64,000 nt of DNA from Isoetes taiwanensis (GCA_021234155.1 JAJEKV010000013.1:3797871-3861870), one strand, 5' to 3'; shown: positions 35,726 through 48,240, numbered from the stretch's first letter. Notes: generated by a model not told the origin, from the sequence alone. Translations and numbers: made by a program.

Positions 35726-38700
35726 GGGGTCATCACTGGGGTTTCTGCATGGCATTCTTGGCAATGGTTCTAAAAAAGAAAGATGTCTTGCCATTTGTAG
35801 GGACTGGATAAGTGCAGGTAGCTACGTTTGCATGCCGAAACTCCAACCTCCCTGCTCCAAAGAAGAAACTCGCTTAGGCGGTGCTTGATTGTGAAAAGCT
35901 AAGTGGCGGATTAGTTCGAGGGTGTGCCTGGACTGGATGGTGTTAAAACCAAAGTTGCATTGCCCTGGTGTTTGTGGCTCTGGTGAGGCCATTGCGGCCT
36001 GGAGGTTCGAATCCTCCGGTCCGATAAGAAGGATTTATTTCCTTTGTGTCTTTATTTCTTTGTTTTGTTTCTTTCACAAAGGTCGGATTGGAGGCAATTT
36101 GAATCGATCGCGCGGAATGTCAAAGGCGTTGGAGATTCATTTCGGCTTTGCGGCCATTGCAGTTTGGAGATGCAAAACATATGGCAAGGAAAGTTTTTAG
36201 TTGTTTGTTTGATTCAAAAGTTCTTGCCTCCTCGAATGCTCCAAATAAGCTATAATGTAATTATCTTTAGGACCCAAAATGCGAGTTGGGCATTTATTTT
36301 GATAAGTAAAACTTGCGTAAAACATTGCAGTTGCGCTCAAATTCGTCTTTCCGGCAAGAGCTAGTATCATATTTACTGTGCACTTTTGCACCATTGAAAG
36401 TTGCACATGGAATGCCGAAAGAAAAAAATCGAGGGTCGTTGATCTAGCACAATGGAAGGCATATTCGCCGGATCAATGTTCCACAAATAATATAAAAACA
36501 TCCCATTAAGTAGTTGATTTAGTAGATTATTATACATTGAAAATTTGAGAATTAAAATATGTGTAAAAAATTGCCCCATCAAATATTTAATTGAAGATAA
36601 ATGCCCAAATGGTGATCTTCGTAGTATGATCTTATTGGCTCTATTTTTTAACGCAGTTCATCGACAAGAGAGATGGATGGTGAAGATCATGATCCTCGTC
36701 TTATAATCTTCTTGGGTAAAAATGAAGGGTGAGATTTCTTTGCCGCCATTCCTTTCTTAGCCGCCATTGCTTTCTTTCTCCAGCTATGGCGCCATTGCTT
36801 TTTTCTCCAGCTATAAAATTTGCTTGTGCATGTCCGATGCTATGGCGCTATGGTGGATTCGAGCTATGGTGCATATCATTCAAGCTATGGATCGAGCGAT
36901 TTGCATTTCAAGTTTCTTTGGCGGATCTGCAGCGGCTTTGTAATGCCATTTGCTCTCTGTCTTCCGGCTCTTTGCTCTGCGTAATGCCATCCGGCTCTCG
37001 CCTTCCTTGAAATCCACGCTCTGCGCCTTCCTTGAAATCCTCCATATATTTTGAAACGAACTCCTCACACTGTGAGGAAAATGGGGCTGTTTTTTGGCTC
37101 TTCTTATGATGCCCTGTTGCTGCTTAGGAATTATGATGGCCTCTTCTTCATATCATGTTCTTCATATTCTTTCTCGCCTTTGGGCTCGAGGCTCTGCCAC
37201 GGGCACTCCTGCTTTCTTGAGGAAGGATTTGGAGCTCATAATAAGCTTTCAAAGGTGCGCCTTATAAGAGCTGATCAATATTTTTCCCGCTTCTTATTCA
37301 ACTAACAATCACAATTCCTAACAGGAAAATGTGCAGCTTTTGGCATCGTCGTCTTGAAGTTGGACTACCGTTTTGCTAGTTATCGGAAGATCAGAATCAG
37401 AGCATTTTCTAAGCATAGTACTCGGTTTTACTGGCTTCTTAAAGATGAAGATCGGAGTATGCGTGGAGCTCTACCAGAGTCGTCTACCAACGTAAAAGCG
37501 AAAAAGATTATCATGAAATCCTCCATTCTTTCTCACGTTCTTTCTCACGTTCTTCATATCTGCACCTTCTTTCTCACGTTCTTCATATCTTTTTTTTTTT
37601 TTTTGCGATGGAAAAATTGTTCCCCTGGCTCTTTTTGCTTTTGTGGTTCAAGGCAGCTGGGGCCGCGCCTGTTTCTTGCAGAACAAAGATCCTGAGGTTC
37701 TTTTTATTGTTTATTGTTTATGTTTTTGCAAAGAAATTTTTGCATGTTACAGAACATTCGTGGCCCTTTAGGTACATTGCAGGTTGAAGGAAGAAGATAG
37801 CAGCAAATATGTCAGGTAGGCGGTGACAGAGCAAAGATGGAGCGAGGAATGCCCAATAAATGCTTCTAGTTGTGCCTTTTTCGCCCAATCTACCGTAATC
37901 TTCTTGATCCAAATCCATTTTTTCTGTCCCGAAATGTGCTTGGATTCTCAAACTTTTGTATCACGTAATTCATCTTGGATTTAATTTTTGAGCTTTCCTT
38001 TTGTATCTGTTATTCTTCTTGGATTTATTTTTTTGTAAAAGCTGAAAAACCTGAAGCAATGGGCCTCTCAATGGCACTTCGAGCAGTTTCAATAGGCCTC
38101 TCCCTTAGGTTCAAATCCCAGATTGACAATGCAGGCAGAGTATAGCAGAGTTGAATCCGTCTACAGTTTCATTCATTTTTTGCTAGATAATGCAATGGAA
38201 TAAAATAAATGAGATCAATTGTGCTACACTGTTTTTAACCTTAACTATTAATTCAATTGTTTTGAACTTTAACCATTGAATGTTTTAATCTAAGTTAATA
38301 CTTAGATTGCAATCTAGTTTAGTATGTATAAAATCGAGAATGGAGATAACATGGCATATTATGCTTTATATTATGCTTTATGGACTTGTTTGGGTTCGAT
38401 TCCCAAAAAGGCTTTTTTTTTACAATAAAAAAAGATAGATACAAAATTCATAATATATTAGCTTTTAAATTGTGGCCTATAGTAATTTTTTTATAATGTG
38501 TGCCACGTGTCAACATTTGATTTGTTAGAAGATATATTAGAAACAATACCTTGTTTTTCCTACGTGTAATAATAATGCTTTATTATTTCAAAAGTATGCC
38601 ACGTGTCTATATTTGATTGGTTAGAATAATGTTTTTTTATTTAAAAACTATGCCATGTGTCAATATCTCATTAGGTCTAGAAACTCACGCTTTTTTTCTA

Positions 38701-40260
38701 ACATTATTATTATATTACTTTTTACATGTCCTTATTTTACGAAAACAATAGCTAGATTTCAATAACACATGTAGTGTTTCGTAAATTAAAAAAAAGGCCA
38801 TGCGTGGTTTTCCTAATTTTGCAAAAACAACACTTGAAACGACGTGTCCATATTGAGAAAAAGAACATTTGAAAACATTATTTTTCAATTTCCTACGTGT
38901 TCTTTTTTTATAGTTCTTTATTTCTAGTGTTGTAATTTAGTTTTTCAGGTGTAGTAAAATTAAAACCTACGCGTGATATTTTAAAGCTAAACAACGCGTG
39001 GTTTTACAAAAACAACAATGAAGGAAAAAAAGTACACGCGTTGACAAAAAAAAGTCACAAAACTATACCAATTTTTTTCTACGCCATTGGATTTTTCCGC
39101 CAAAAGGCGACCCGTGGAAAATTTTGCCAAAACCACCGTCTCTTTGTGCAAATCCAGATAAACGGGCCACGTGGACTTTTGGGGCCATTTTGCTGTTGTT
39201 TTTGGCATAAAACAACACTTCCGTACAACCAAAAAACAACTGTGGACCAAAAATTGGGGTCAGTGTGATTTGCAATTCCATTGATTCCAATATACCCTAG
39301 TAATAACTTGACTGTTTAATTTTCACAAGCTCTTTCATATCTACCATTCAAGCATGGAACCCTCTAATTACAATTCTGGACATATCAGTGGTCCTCTTTA
39401 GCTCTTAAAGACTTTCCATAATTTGAAAATGCTAGAAACCAAACTTGGAAAATGCTAAATCCCTGGCAGTGGTCGGGGATCTTCTTGCAATTGAGAAAAT
39501 AACTGCTGACATCTGTGACTGCCGGATTTATGTAGCTTGTCGAGATATTTGTCGTCATTGCAACCACCACAAAAAAAACCTCCAAGAGCAGAGCTATGGC
39601 CGTAGAGTGCCGGAGTTAAATCGTTCCACAATGCTTCTTGCGGAAAAAAAAAAATATTTGTGTCTTTTCTAGGAGTTTTTTTAACACATTCTTTCTTGAC
39701 CGAGATGCCTAAATGCCATGAGCATCGCCTTGCCCTTGCTTCGGTCTGTGCCAGACCGCAAAGTATGTCGTTGGAAGGCACAGCAACGTTGTGTTAAAAG
39801 AAAAAATGGATGGTAACGATCTGATTGCAAAGCGATGAACGGCCAAGGTTGGTGACAGAATCTAGGAAATCGAATCTTGCAAACATAAATTATATATGAG
39901 TTGATGGATAGACGAGATGAATACCTTAATGACGAAGAATATATTGAAGGATCGTCATATTAATAGTGTGGCCAAAATCACAAAGCATACATTTATTACA
40001 TAAGATTGTCTCAGGCTTTTGACTGTATTCGTATAAAAATACAGTAAAAGCTGATGGTGACATGCTGGATTCGAAACATGAGCATCTAGGGTTCTCAACC
40101 CCCCTCCCCATTTTTTTGGGAGCGGATGGCGATCCTTTCCATGGGTTGTTATTCTTGGACAGTGTAGATGTCGAGTCATATATTTTTGTCAAATCATCTG
40201 TGTTTGTTCCTTTGCTCCATCGGCTTAGCCTGAGGTACTTATCTTGGTTTTTTTGTTTTG
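35726..40260. other. Unassigned AT-rich DNA
   Basis: No recognisable gene. 36.7-37.3 kb is somewhat GC-richer with repeated CCGCCATT and CTTCCTTGAAATCC phrases. 38.5-39.0 kb holds ACGTG-containing repeats, listed separately. Poly-T near 37590. Confidence 0.5.
38505..38690. repeat. Three ~70-bp repeats headed by TGCCACGTGTC
   Basis: TGCCACGTGTCAAxATTTGATT, TGCCACGTGTCTATATTTGA and TGCCATGTGTCAATATCTCA start near 38501, 38597 and 38652. More ACGTG words follow to about 39000. The CACGTG core is a G-box, but no gene adjoins. Confidence 0.6.
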
Positions 40261-40285
40261 TCTGTGTCAATATGCTTTGAAGAAG

Positions 40286-40738
40286 GCAGCTAGAAGAGGT
40301 AAGGGAGTAGATGGACGTGTGCCTCCATCTTTGAGCTCTTTTCCAATCGGAGGCTCTTTTGGAGGGCCTCAAATTGGAGGTTCTTCGGGTGGGGCTTCTT
40401 TTGGACAAGATTAGTCTGCCATCGATGGTAGTGCGACATTGGAGCTTTCTGGGCAAGATGTTCCTATGAGTTTTTATGATGCCATAGTTGGGTTTTGTAA
40501 TAGAAGATGTTTGTCTGGGGCAGTAGCATTAGAGCATGGTGCTACCTTGGATCATTTGCACTGCCAGGCCGTACTTAGAGGTTGTTTCAAGACTCTAAGG
40601 ACTATGAATGATGCTATTAAGAAAGATTTCAACTGGCTTTGGAAGCCCCCAGGTGTTGTTTTGGTTTGTAAGGCTCTAAAGGATTACCATGTTCATTGTT
40701 TTGAGGGCATGGTTGGTTATTGTATGAAAGTATAAAAA
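40286..40738 (+). pseudogene. Rep (HUQ endonuclease) fragment of a Replitron-type transposon
   Basis: From 40439 the frame reads 'VPMSFYDAIVGFCNRRCLSG', 'AVALEHGATLDHLHCQAVLR' and ends 'HCFEGMVGYCMKV'. 'HLHCQ' fits the metal-binding HUQ/HUH motif, and 'YCMK' fits the Y-x-x-K motif that carries the nicking tyrosine in the Rep superfamily, 50-60 residues later as in Rep proteins. Replitrons are eukaryotic transposons with a single-tyrosine Rep domain, reported in high copy in non-seed plants. An in-frame TAG near 40414 separates it from a Gly/Ser-rich upstream segment ('SFGGPQIGGSSGG'), and the frame stops right after the YxxK motif. So it lacks the rest of the protein and is inactive. The distinction from other Rep lineages is inferred. 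Confidence 0.6.
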
Positions 40739-41660
40739 TACCAGTGATTTCCATAATACAGCAAATACCAGTGATTTCCTTCAATATAACCGTTATTTTC
40801 TTGCTCTCTTGCTTTTCCCACTTGTTCTTGACAATTTCTCAACTTGTTTCCAGCATAATGGCAAGGGATTTAGATAATTGCAGACAGGTTTGTGGCAACA
40901 AAACCCAATCCTTTCAGTTTTCTGAAATTGGCTAAGGGAATACTAGAATTGGATGCCACAGCTTACAAATGCATAACTAAGGATAAACATGATGCATAAT
41001 ATTCAGTATGATATGCAGTCCTTGTATTAAAGAACATATGTGCATATTGTCACAAGGAGACAACTAATCTTAAAATAAGCTAACAAACTAATAATTAACC
41101 TACAAAGGAAGTGCTTCAACATACCAGAAAAGATACTTCCTTTCCTGTTACAAAGATGTATAGCAGCCCCCAGCGCTCTTACTAGCTGACTGACGAGTAG
41201 TGGTTCTATAAGTTAGGCTTCTTTCTTTCATCTCTCATTCTCAATCATTCAAAATACATTTGCTGCAGGTCCGACCTCTGCTATCAGTGCTATCTATGGC
41301 GTCTGCTGCTGCAGAAGCCATTCTCTGACTCTATTATCAGGCTGGATCAGTGATAGCATAAAAAAGTATGTAAGCTTTTATAGATTTGATGCTCTGAGTT
41401 CAGTTCTAATATCATTCTTAGCTTCAAAAATCATGTTTATAGTCAGAATACACAAAATTTCTATAAAATGCCATGATTTCAATACTTTTGATTCATTCTA
41501 TCTGCCCACTTTTGATTCATTCTGTCTTATTTTTTTTTAGCATCACTCTTGCATAGTTTAAGTCTCTCATTGTGATATTTTAGATTTTACTTGTTGGCTT
41601 TATCATTAATTATTTGAGTGCCTTGCTTATAGGTACTTTTTTTATTAATCAAGCGTACAT
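40739..41660. other. Unassigned DNA between two transposon remnants
   Basis: AT-rich with no gene. Repeated TTTTGATTCATTCT near 41490-41520. An (AAGG)n tract (41692-41713) begins inside the following hAT frame. Confidence 0.5.
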
Positions 41661-41668
41661 GGATTCTC

Positions 41669-42599
41669 ATGACAAGGATTATGAGACAAGAGAAGGAAGG
41701 AAGGAAGGAAGGAATTGCATCTTCAATTCCAAGGATTCCAAAAAGGGCCAAGCCGACAAGAAAAGGACCCAACCCGTCGCAATGGTGGGATGAAGTAATC
41801 TTGGTTGGCCCTCCTCCTAAAACTGGTGGTGCAAGGAAGTGGCAATGCAAGTTTTGTTCCTATGAAGCAACTGGGGGTATCGATAGAGTGAAAAAGCATT
41901 TGATTGGAGAAGGGAAGGGATCAAAAGATTGTATTGCAGTTCCCGATGCTACTAGGGAGCGTCTTCTTGAATTTTCATCCATTCTAGATGGTATTTCAGC
42001 CGATAGGCATAAGAGATTGGTTGCCGCAAGAGATGTAGCAGCCATAGTGTCTCATCAACCTACAAAGATTGTATCCACATCTTCTGATGCAGGCACGACT
42101 TCCGTAAGACCTAGCTCATCTGGTTTAGAGAGCTATTTCTCGCCACCAGTTGCAAGAAAGAGACAAAAGTGCATTAAAGAAGCTATTGATCCAGAAGCAA
42201 AAGAAAGATTATGGCGGGCAATTGGAAGACACTTCATCTACAACAAGATTCCTTTCAATGTGGTAAGAGAATCATTTCAAGTATATGATGGCAGAGGCTG
42301 CAAGGTGTGGTCCAAATATGGTGCTCCCCAACTTTGAAGACTTAAGAGTAGCTTTAGTGGCAAAGGAGAAGAAGGAGGTGACGTTGACTTTGGATACATT
42401 GCGTGGGCATTGGTCAAAATGGGGTGTATCATTGATTGTTGATGGCTGGTCCGACACACAAGGGAGGCACATACATGGAGTCATTGCATGTTGCAGAGGC
42501 AGGTCATATTACTTGAATTCATATGACATCACAAAGGATGGTAAGTTTGCAACAAACTTAGCAAATATTTGGAGACAAGTGATAAAAGAAGTTGGGTAA
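41669..42599 (+). pseudogene. hAT transposase fragment: BED finger plus DUF659
   Basis: Residues about 38-100 of the first frame form a BED-type zinc finger: 'WWDEVILVGPP', 'WQCKFCSYEATGGIDRVKKH' and a late Cys in 'GSKDCIAVP'. A linker with 'SSGLESYFSPP' and 'FIYNKIPFNVVRESFQ' follows, the region that precedes DUF659. After a one-base shift near 42290 the frame reads 'GVSLIVDGWSDTQGRHIHGV' and 'YYLNSYDITKDGKFA', the conserved DGWSD segment of DUF659, which holds a catalytic Asp. It stops at 42599. The hAT dimerisation C-terminus is absent. The codons of (AAGG)n near the start give a Lys/Glu/Gly run and the true start is unclear. Confidence 0.75.
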
Positions 42600-42901
42600 A
42601 AGCACGTTAGGGTGTCATACATTAGGGGGCAATTCATGTAAACTTTTGAACGGGTTGCTGAATTTTAAATGTACTTATTTCATGTATAAATTTTGTCTTA
42701 TATATTTAAAAAGGGGCAAAATTCCCGTTTGTTTGTAATTATGACGAGTAGAGGCCGGCGGTTGATGCGAAACTCCTGGAGGAAATTCCTCCCTCCAATT
42801 TCCTCCAGGAAAATTCCCTCCAGAAAAATTTCCTTCCAAGAAAATTCCCAGATCGAACCAAGAAAGTAGAACACAATTTGAATTTTTTTCCAGGATCAGG
42901 A

Positions 42902-43036
42902 TCAGGAAACATGCAATCTGGTGATTTTGAAACTGAATGTGGCGATCAGGAAAACATGCAATCTGGTGATTTTGAAACTGAATGTGGCGATCAGGAGAAC
43001 ATGCAATCTGGTGATTTTGAAACCGAATGTGGCAAA
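42902..43036 (+). repeat. Three in-frame 45-bp repeats
   Basis: Units at about 42907, 42952 and 42997 encode 'NMQSGDFETECGDQE' three times near the N-terminus of the HGKG-type gene, with a diverged fourth ('HQMASGEFKIV'). Confidence 0.9.
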
Positions 43037-43814
43037 CATCAGATGGCATCTGGTGAATTCAAAATTGTGAAGAGTAAACAACAGGTGGCATGCAGTAATG
43101 TCGAAAGTGGGAGAGATGAGAAAGGGAAAAAGAAGATGGCAGAGCATGATAGCGAAATTGAAAAGGGTAGTACATCCTCAAGGTATGTTACCAAAAAAAT
43201 AAGGACCAGTGTGCAAAATGCTGTTACTGTTATGAGAAAAGAAGCTGAATCTCTGGCTCCTAATCAAAGGTACTTATTTGCTTCTAGATTCTTGCAAGAT
43301 CACAGGCTATTGGAGCTTTTTGAACCTGTGATTGGGTTGCCTTCACAAGCAGTGGTCAAGCATGCAATTTTAGAAAACCTTAAAGATGGATTGGAAGAGG
43401 TAAAATGCTCTAATAGTGGTGATAAATTGGCTGCCAAGCACTCAGTTTTATCAATGGTTGTGGGGAAAAATGGTGATTTGAAGCAAAAGGGAATTGCTTG
43501 CAAGATGCTCAAATGCCATCCCCGAAATCTTTCATATGCTGCTAGCATAAGAAAGAGAATGGCAATTCAAACATTTGGGCATTAGCAGGCAGGAAGGCTA
43601 GATCTGATCGTTTGGATGAAGAAACCAAGCTAAAAGTCATCCAGTTCTGGCTTAACAACACCAAGGTTTCACCAAAGTACAGGGATGTGAGGAAAAAAAG
43701 AAGCGAGGCAATCCAGTATCTTGACATTCCTCGTATTATTAAAGCTTTTGTCAAAGAAACTATTACATTTCGGTTTCTTTGTTGTTTTTCATGTACATTT
43801 TCATGCACATATGT

Positions 43815-44172
43815 GAACTCCTCTACTAATCTTAGTTTACTTGCTTTGATGTAGCCTTTTGATTCTGTTTTGCTTCTTTGTATTATACATGTAAATGAGG
43901 TTTATGGGGTCATCTACTTGCTCTTGGAAGTATTTCATGTATATTATGTGATATATATGTACATAGTGTAAGGATGTAAGATTAAATGTGCAGTGAACTC
44001 CTTTGCCAATCTTAGTTTACTTGCTTTGATGTAGCCTTTTCGGTCTGTTTTTACTTAATGTATTATACATGTAAATGAGGTTTATGGGGTCATCTACTTG
44101 CTCTTGGAAGTATTTCATGTATATTATGTGATATATATGTACATAGTGTAAGGATGTAGGATTAAATGTGCT
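43815..44172. repeat. 180-bp tandem duplication
   Basis: Units 43815-43994 and 43995-44172, each beginning GAACTCCT, are nearly identical. They interrupt the HGKG-type gene in what should be its central part. Confidence 0.9.
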
Positions 44173-46178
44173 ATAAATTGATACTATACATAATCTCGTA
44201 CATATGTCTTGAATATGTACAGATTCAATCAAATCTTTTTACATGTACAACTGATATGTCTTTGGTATACATAGTATTTCTTACTTATGTCTTTGGATAT
44301 GTAAGGTATTCAATGCAGTCTTCTCCAACTTACATATTTTCTTTTGCAATGTGCGAATTTTGATGTATGAGCGTTTGTGGAGGAGAATCCATCTGAGATG
44401 TTGGTATTAGAATGTTCGAATACACGAAACCAAGTTGCATAAGGAAATTGAAGGGAGAAACACTTCTTTGTTGTGTCAAGCATGAACAAGCGAGAGAATT
44501 TTCAGAAAAAGCTTTCAACTCTATGAGGCAGAAGTTTCACATAAATTGCAGTTGCAATTGTGATGTATGTCTTTGTTGGTACACATGATGGGGTTTGTCG
44601 GACACAAAAGCTTACATTTTGTAATGTTAGCACTCTTTGGAGAGAAATGGTTTGCCAAAAAAGAGGAAAGGGAAGAGTGGCACAATCTGAAGTGCATAAG
44701 GGGATTGTGAAAATGTGGTAAGCAAAAGATTCCCTTATGTCCAAAAAAGAGACCGTCGAATAATGAAGATGATGTTAAATGGCGGGCTTCTTGTTATATG
44801 GGACGAGAAGTCAAGGAAGGGCACTTCTAGAAGACTAAGATTGGTGGAGAAGCAAGCGGATGCTCCTTTCATGCTATCTGCCATGTTTGATCACATGAAA
44901 AAGTTTGTGCATCACAACTTTGCGGCTCATTGGCGAGCAAGGAATTTAGGAGAAGCATTGAGTCTAAGAGATGATTACGTGATATCGGTAGTAGACTTTG
45001 CAGAAAATTACACATTCTGACCCTTCAAAGAAGTGCGGTCGAACATTGGAATGCAGACCAGATCACTATTTTGGTACACATCACTCTCTTCAAGGTAAAT
45101 GGTAAGTTGCAGAAGACTGTTCACTTATATGTTTCTGATGATAGAAGTCATGACACACATTTTGTACAACATGCATTTCAACTTCATCTTCAGTGGTTGA
45201 AAGAGAATGGAGGATCTCACATGCGGTATCATCTCGTGTGGTCAGATGGTTGTCTTTGCTTTCGGTTCAAATCGGAAGATCATTCTACTTCATATCACGG
45301 TACCATTGTCGCATGGCATTCGTGTACAATGGAATTTCTTGGATCGGGGCATGGGAAGGGGAACATGATGGAGAGGTCGCCAAGGCCAAGCAACTCTTGG
45401 CCCGGTGAGCAAAGAAGAGAGCATGGGATTGAAATAAAGGGTGCTCATGATGCCCGTGTTGTTTTGAGAAACAAGAAATCTCAAGTTAAGTAGAGTGTAT
45501 TGGGAAGTGAAGGAGGTTGAGATTGACGAGGTCAAAGCCATTTGATGTGCAACCCCTTCACGGTGTCCAAAGTCGGCAACCGTGTGTATCTTCCATAAGT
45601 CAGGGACCCAACCTTACTTGATGGTTAGACCACTATCTTGTTTTTTTGCAAATTGCGCATAAACTTTGAATGGCGTGCATGTGAGTCTATTCAACAACGT
45701 GGAAAGTGGACATTGAAGAAGCTAGTCCCAAAGGTACAGAATTGGAATCAGAAACTGCAATGTTTGCAAATGAGGTAGAGGAGTTACATGATGTGATACA
45801 GTTTGGTGATAATTTTGCTTCTTTTGCTCTTCCTGGTAATGAGGAAGATGTGCCATACTATGTTCTTGCTTGCACTAGAGAAAAGCATGTATTGGATCAA
45901 ACAGTCATTGATGATTACAAGAATGAGCATCATGCGGTGACGTGATCATATCGACTTACTATTATCGAAATTGCCAAGTTGCCATAACAAATATAAGTCG
46001 TTGGATGATAGAGAAGTATTGGTGCCGGTGAGAGTCCATTATTGGAGCTAAATTTCCCATGAAGAAGATAAATCACGGGGTTAAAGGTGCTAGTGCAGCT
46101 TTTGCATTGTCTGATGATGTGCATGAGATGTTGCTAGGAAGTCTTCCCGAAATGGTGGATGCCTTGGATTAGGTGAAG

Positions 46179-47025
46179 GCTTTGAATTTGCAGTGCTTTG
46201 TATTGTGTTACTTTTTTAATTGAATTGAATTTGCAGTGGTTTGTACTATGTGAACTACCTGGTTTGTAAAATATAGCATGGAACATGTTGAAGTTCAAAT
46301 TGTAGACAAGTGCAAAAGGTACACATAATTATATTTCTGGAGCAAATAGTACAGTGTACACACTTAATAACTTAAGAAGCAGGCCTAATCACTATGTCAT
46401 TTGGAACACAATATCTCAGTACTATTGCATCATGCACGCCTTTCTTCCAACGGTTTTCAGGATTTACATGTGCCGCAGCAGTAGCACTAACATTGGGCAT
46501 TCTCGGCTATTGGAAGGCGGTCCACCCTATTGGCTGATCAACTACTTCGCAAAGGATGGTCTCCCCAAGGATTATGTAGTAAACCTTGGGCTGCAAATAG
46601 ATTTAGCAAATTGCTTGAGTATCTGAATCGATTCTCTCAACCATTTCCCAAAGCTCGGGAAGCATGGTATTCGACCTTGGATTAGTCCCCGGCCCGACAT
46701 ATTGGGAACTTAGATTTGTTTCTTCTATATCAGTTGGTTGAAGATCTACTTCAGCTGGTTGAAGAATTTGACACTTGTTTTGTAGATCATTCCTTACACC
46801 TACAATGCATACAAAATTATTAGTATATCATGTGAAAGCTTAACTATATTACCTAAGTTATGTACATACAGCCTGTATTGCAAAAGCTCTACAACATACA
46901 ACATCTAAGCATAATTGTATTACCTAAGTTAGATACATACACGAAGATGTGCCCGTGTCCTCGACTTGTTTGCTATCTAATGTACCAAAGCACACTCATC
47001 TTGTACCCCACCTTCATCATCTTCA
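46179..47025. other. Unassigned AT-rich DNA
   Basis: An open stretch at 46354-46626 has no recognisable family. Repeated TATTACCTAAGTTA(G/T) phrases near 46850 and 46920. Confidence 0.5.
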
Positions 47026-47740
47026 CTAGATTCTTCTATTATTGTGAATCTCTTCCTTTGTGATGCTAGGCTTCTTAATTAGCAAGCAACCTCTATTGCA
47101 AAAGCTCCATAAACTATCAATGTCTTCACCATATTGAGATTTTATGCATTTCACTACTGTGTCATTGTATGCACGAGAAGTATCAAATTGATGCTCTTGG
47201 ACATAAGTGGTAAAGTCATTTGCATTCTTCAAGCCTACAAACCAGTCAAATAGCCAACACAAATCTTTGTCTTCACCAGTTAGCCTGGGATGCCATACTG
47301 GTATGCAGCAAGAGCAACCCTCATTGAAGATACATTTGAAAGGAAGGTCAGTAATCATAACACATCTATTTCCGTATTCTGGATACTTGAGGAGTGGAAT
47401 ATCCAAAGGGAAAAGAGATATGTCTGTCCCATCATTGGCCTCTAAGAAGAGGGTCCAACATCTATTGCCACCATAAATGAATTTAAATCTTGGTATGCCT
47501 TGCTCATACAACTTGTCTACAATGGCTGTCAGAACATCCAAGGGAAGATCTGACCAAACAGCCAAATCCCAATGGTTGGAACACCAGTACAACAATGATT
47601 TCGACAATGGACGACAAAAGAAGACTCCATCAGGTAATTGGATTGGCACTTGAGTGCCATTATAGTCACTGGATGCTGATTTACAATAGTAACCCAAAAT
47701 GCCTTGGAGATCAAATATAATAAGCCCTGTAAGTAATCCA
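47026..47740 (-). pseudogene. FCP1/NIF-like phosphatase domain with degenerate active site
   Basis: The segment resembles plant NLI-interacting-factor (FCP1 homology, HAD superfamily) proteins: 'GLIIFDLQGILGYY', 'FFCRPLSKSLLYWCSNHWDL', 'AVWSDLPLDVLTAIVDKLYE', 'NRCVMITDLPFKCIFNEGCS', 'DFTTYVQEHQF'. In active enzymes the first motif is DxDx(T/V). Here it reads DLQG, so the second Asp (general acid) is lost. The 'Sxx' and 'DDSPxK' steps are also altered ('ITDLPFK'). It probably starts at an acceptor (TTACAG) near 47728, so an upstream exon would be needed, and it ends at 47026 with TAG. No frameshift is seen across 220 residues, so it could be a decoy-like or non-catalytic family member rather than a dead copy. 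Confidence 0.55.
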
Positions 47741-47922
47741 GGGCAGTTAGGTTAGCCATACATCTAACCTGACCAAGCCTAAGGATAAGACAGACTCCAT
47801 GGCAGGGATAGGTTATGTACGTATAAAATTCAAATTCCTGACGTATAAAGTCAAAAAATACGTATTTTTTTAATAAAATACGCATTTAACGTATTAAAAG
47901 GTCGCCGGCCGGAAAAAAAAAT

Positions 47923-48240
47923 TTCGCGTACGCGAAACCTTTAGATTCGCGTACGCGAAAGTTTTTTCGCGTGAACTAGTAAAAACCGCGTACGCGAGAT
48001 TTTTTTCCGGGGCATTGGCAGATGCTGAAAACCTTTTCGGCAGACACGTTTCACTTTTTTTGCGTTTCGCCACGCGAAAAAACGAAGGTTTCACTTTTTT
48101 TGCAAAAATCTTCGACGCCGGAATTTTTTTGTCAAAAAGCGTTTTTCGCGACGCATACGATCTAGTTGTTTTCCATATGTGCACCCTAAAATCTTTCGGC
48201 GCCGGAATTTTTTTTAGGGGTATTTTATCGTTTTCAAAAT
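47923..48240. repeat. CG-rich palindrome patch (TTCGCGTACGCGAA)
   Basis: Perfect 14-bp palindromes at 47923-47936 and 47946-47959 and a 10-bp core (CGCGTACGCG) at 47987-47996. They are followed by two copies of an ATCTT(T)CG...GCCGGAATTTTTTT phrase (about 48106 and 48189). The CpG density is far above that of the surroundings. Confidence 0.85.

Larger units (their letters stand above)
42878..46178 (+). pseudogene. Transposase-like gene with HGKG motif, frameshifted
   Basis: Same orientation as the hAT remnant but a different family. The N-terminal frame (42878-43585) has three 15-residue repeats, then 'RTSVQNAVTVMRKEAESLAP' and 'ACKMLKCHPRNLSYA'. Shifted, it continues 'VIQFWLNNTKVSPKYRDVRK' (43640-43700). 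From 44700: 'SVVDFAENYTF', 'LHLQWLKENGG', 'YHLVWSDGCLCFRFKS' and 'FLGSGHGKGNMME'. Then 45706-45945 'DNFASFALPGNEEDVPYYVL' and, shifted again, 'GDVIISTYYYRNCQVAI' to a stop near 46175. The order VxDFxENY, WSDGx-xxxFK, HGKG, then an Asn-Glu-rich C-terminal domain is one I recall from uncharacterised transposase-like proteins of cnidarians and plants. The two Asp residues may be catalytic. I have no firm family name. At least four frameshifts and a 180-bp duplication at 43.8 kb make it inactive. Confidence 0.5.

Noticed and set aside
33690-35811. Many 65-127-residue reading frames on both strands
   Set aside because: They are frames through the 19-bp minisatellite and recur with its period, not genes.
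35945-36025. tRNA-like T-arm (GGAGGTTCGAATCCTCC)
   Set aside because: The T-arm is perfect, but the following seven bases find no matching 5' acceptor strand upstream and no anticodon arm can be placed. Not called as a tRNA.
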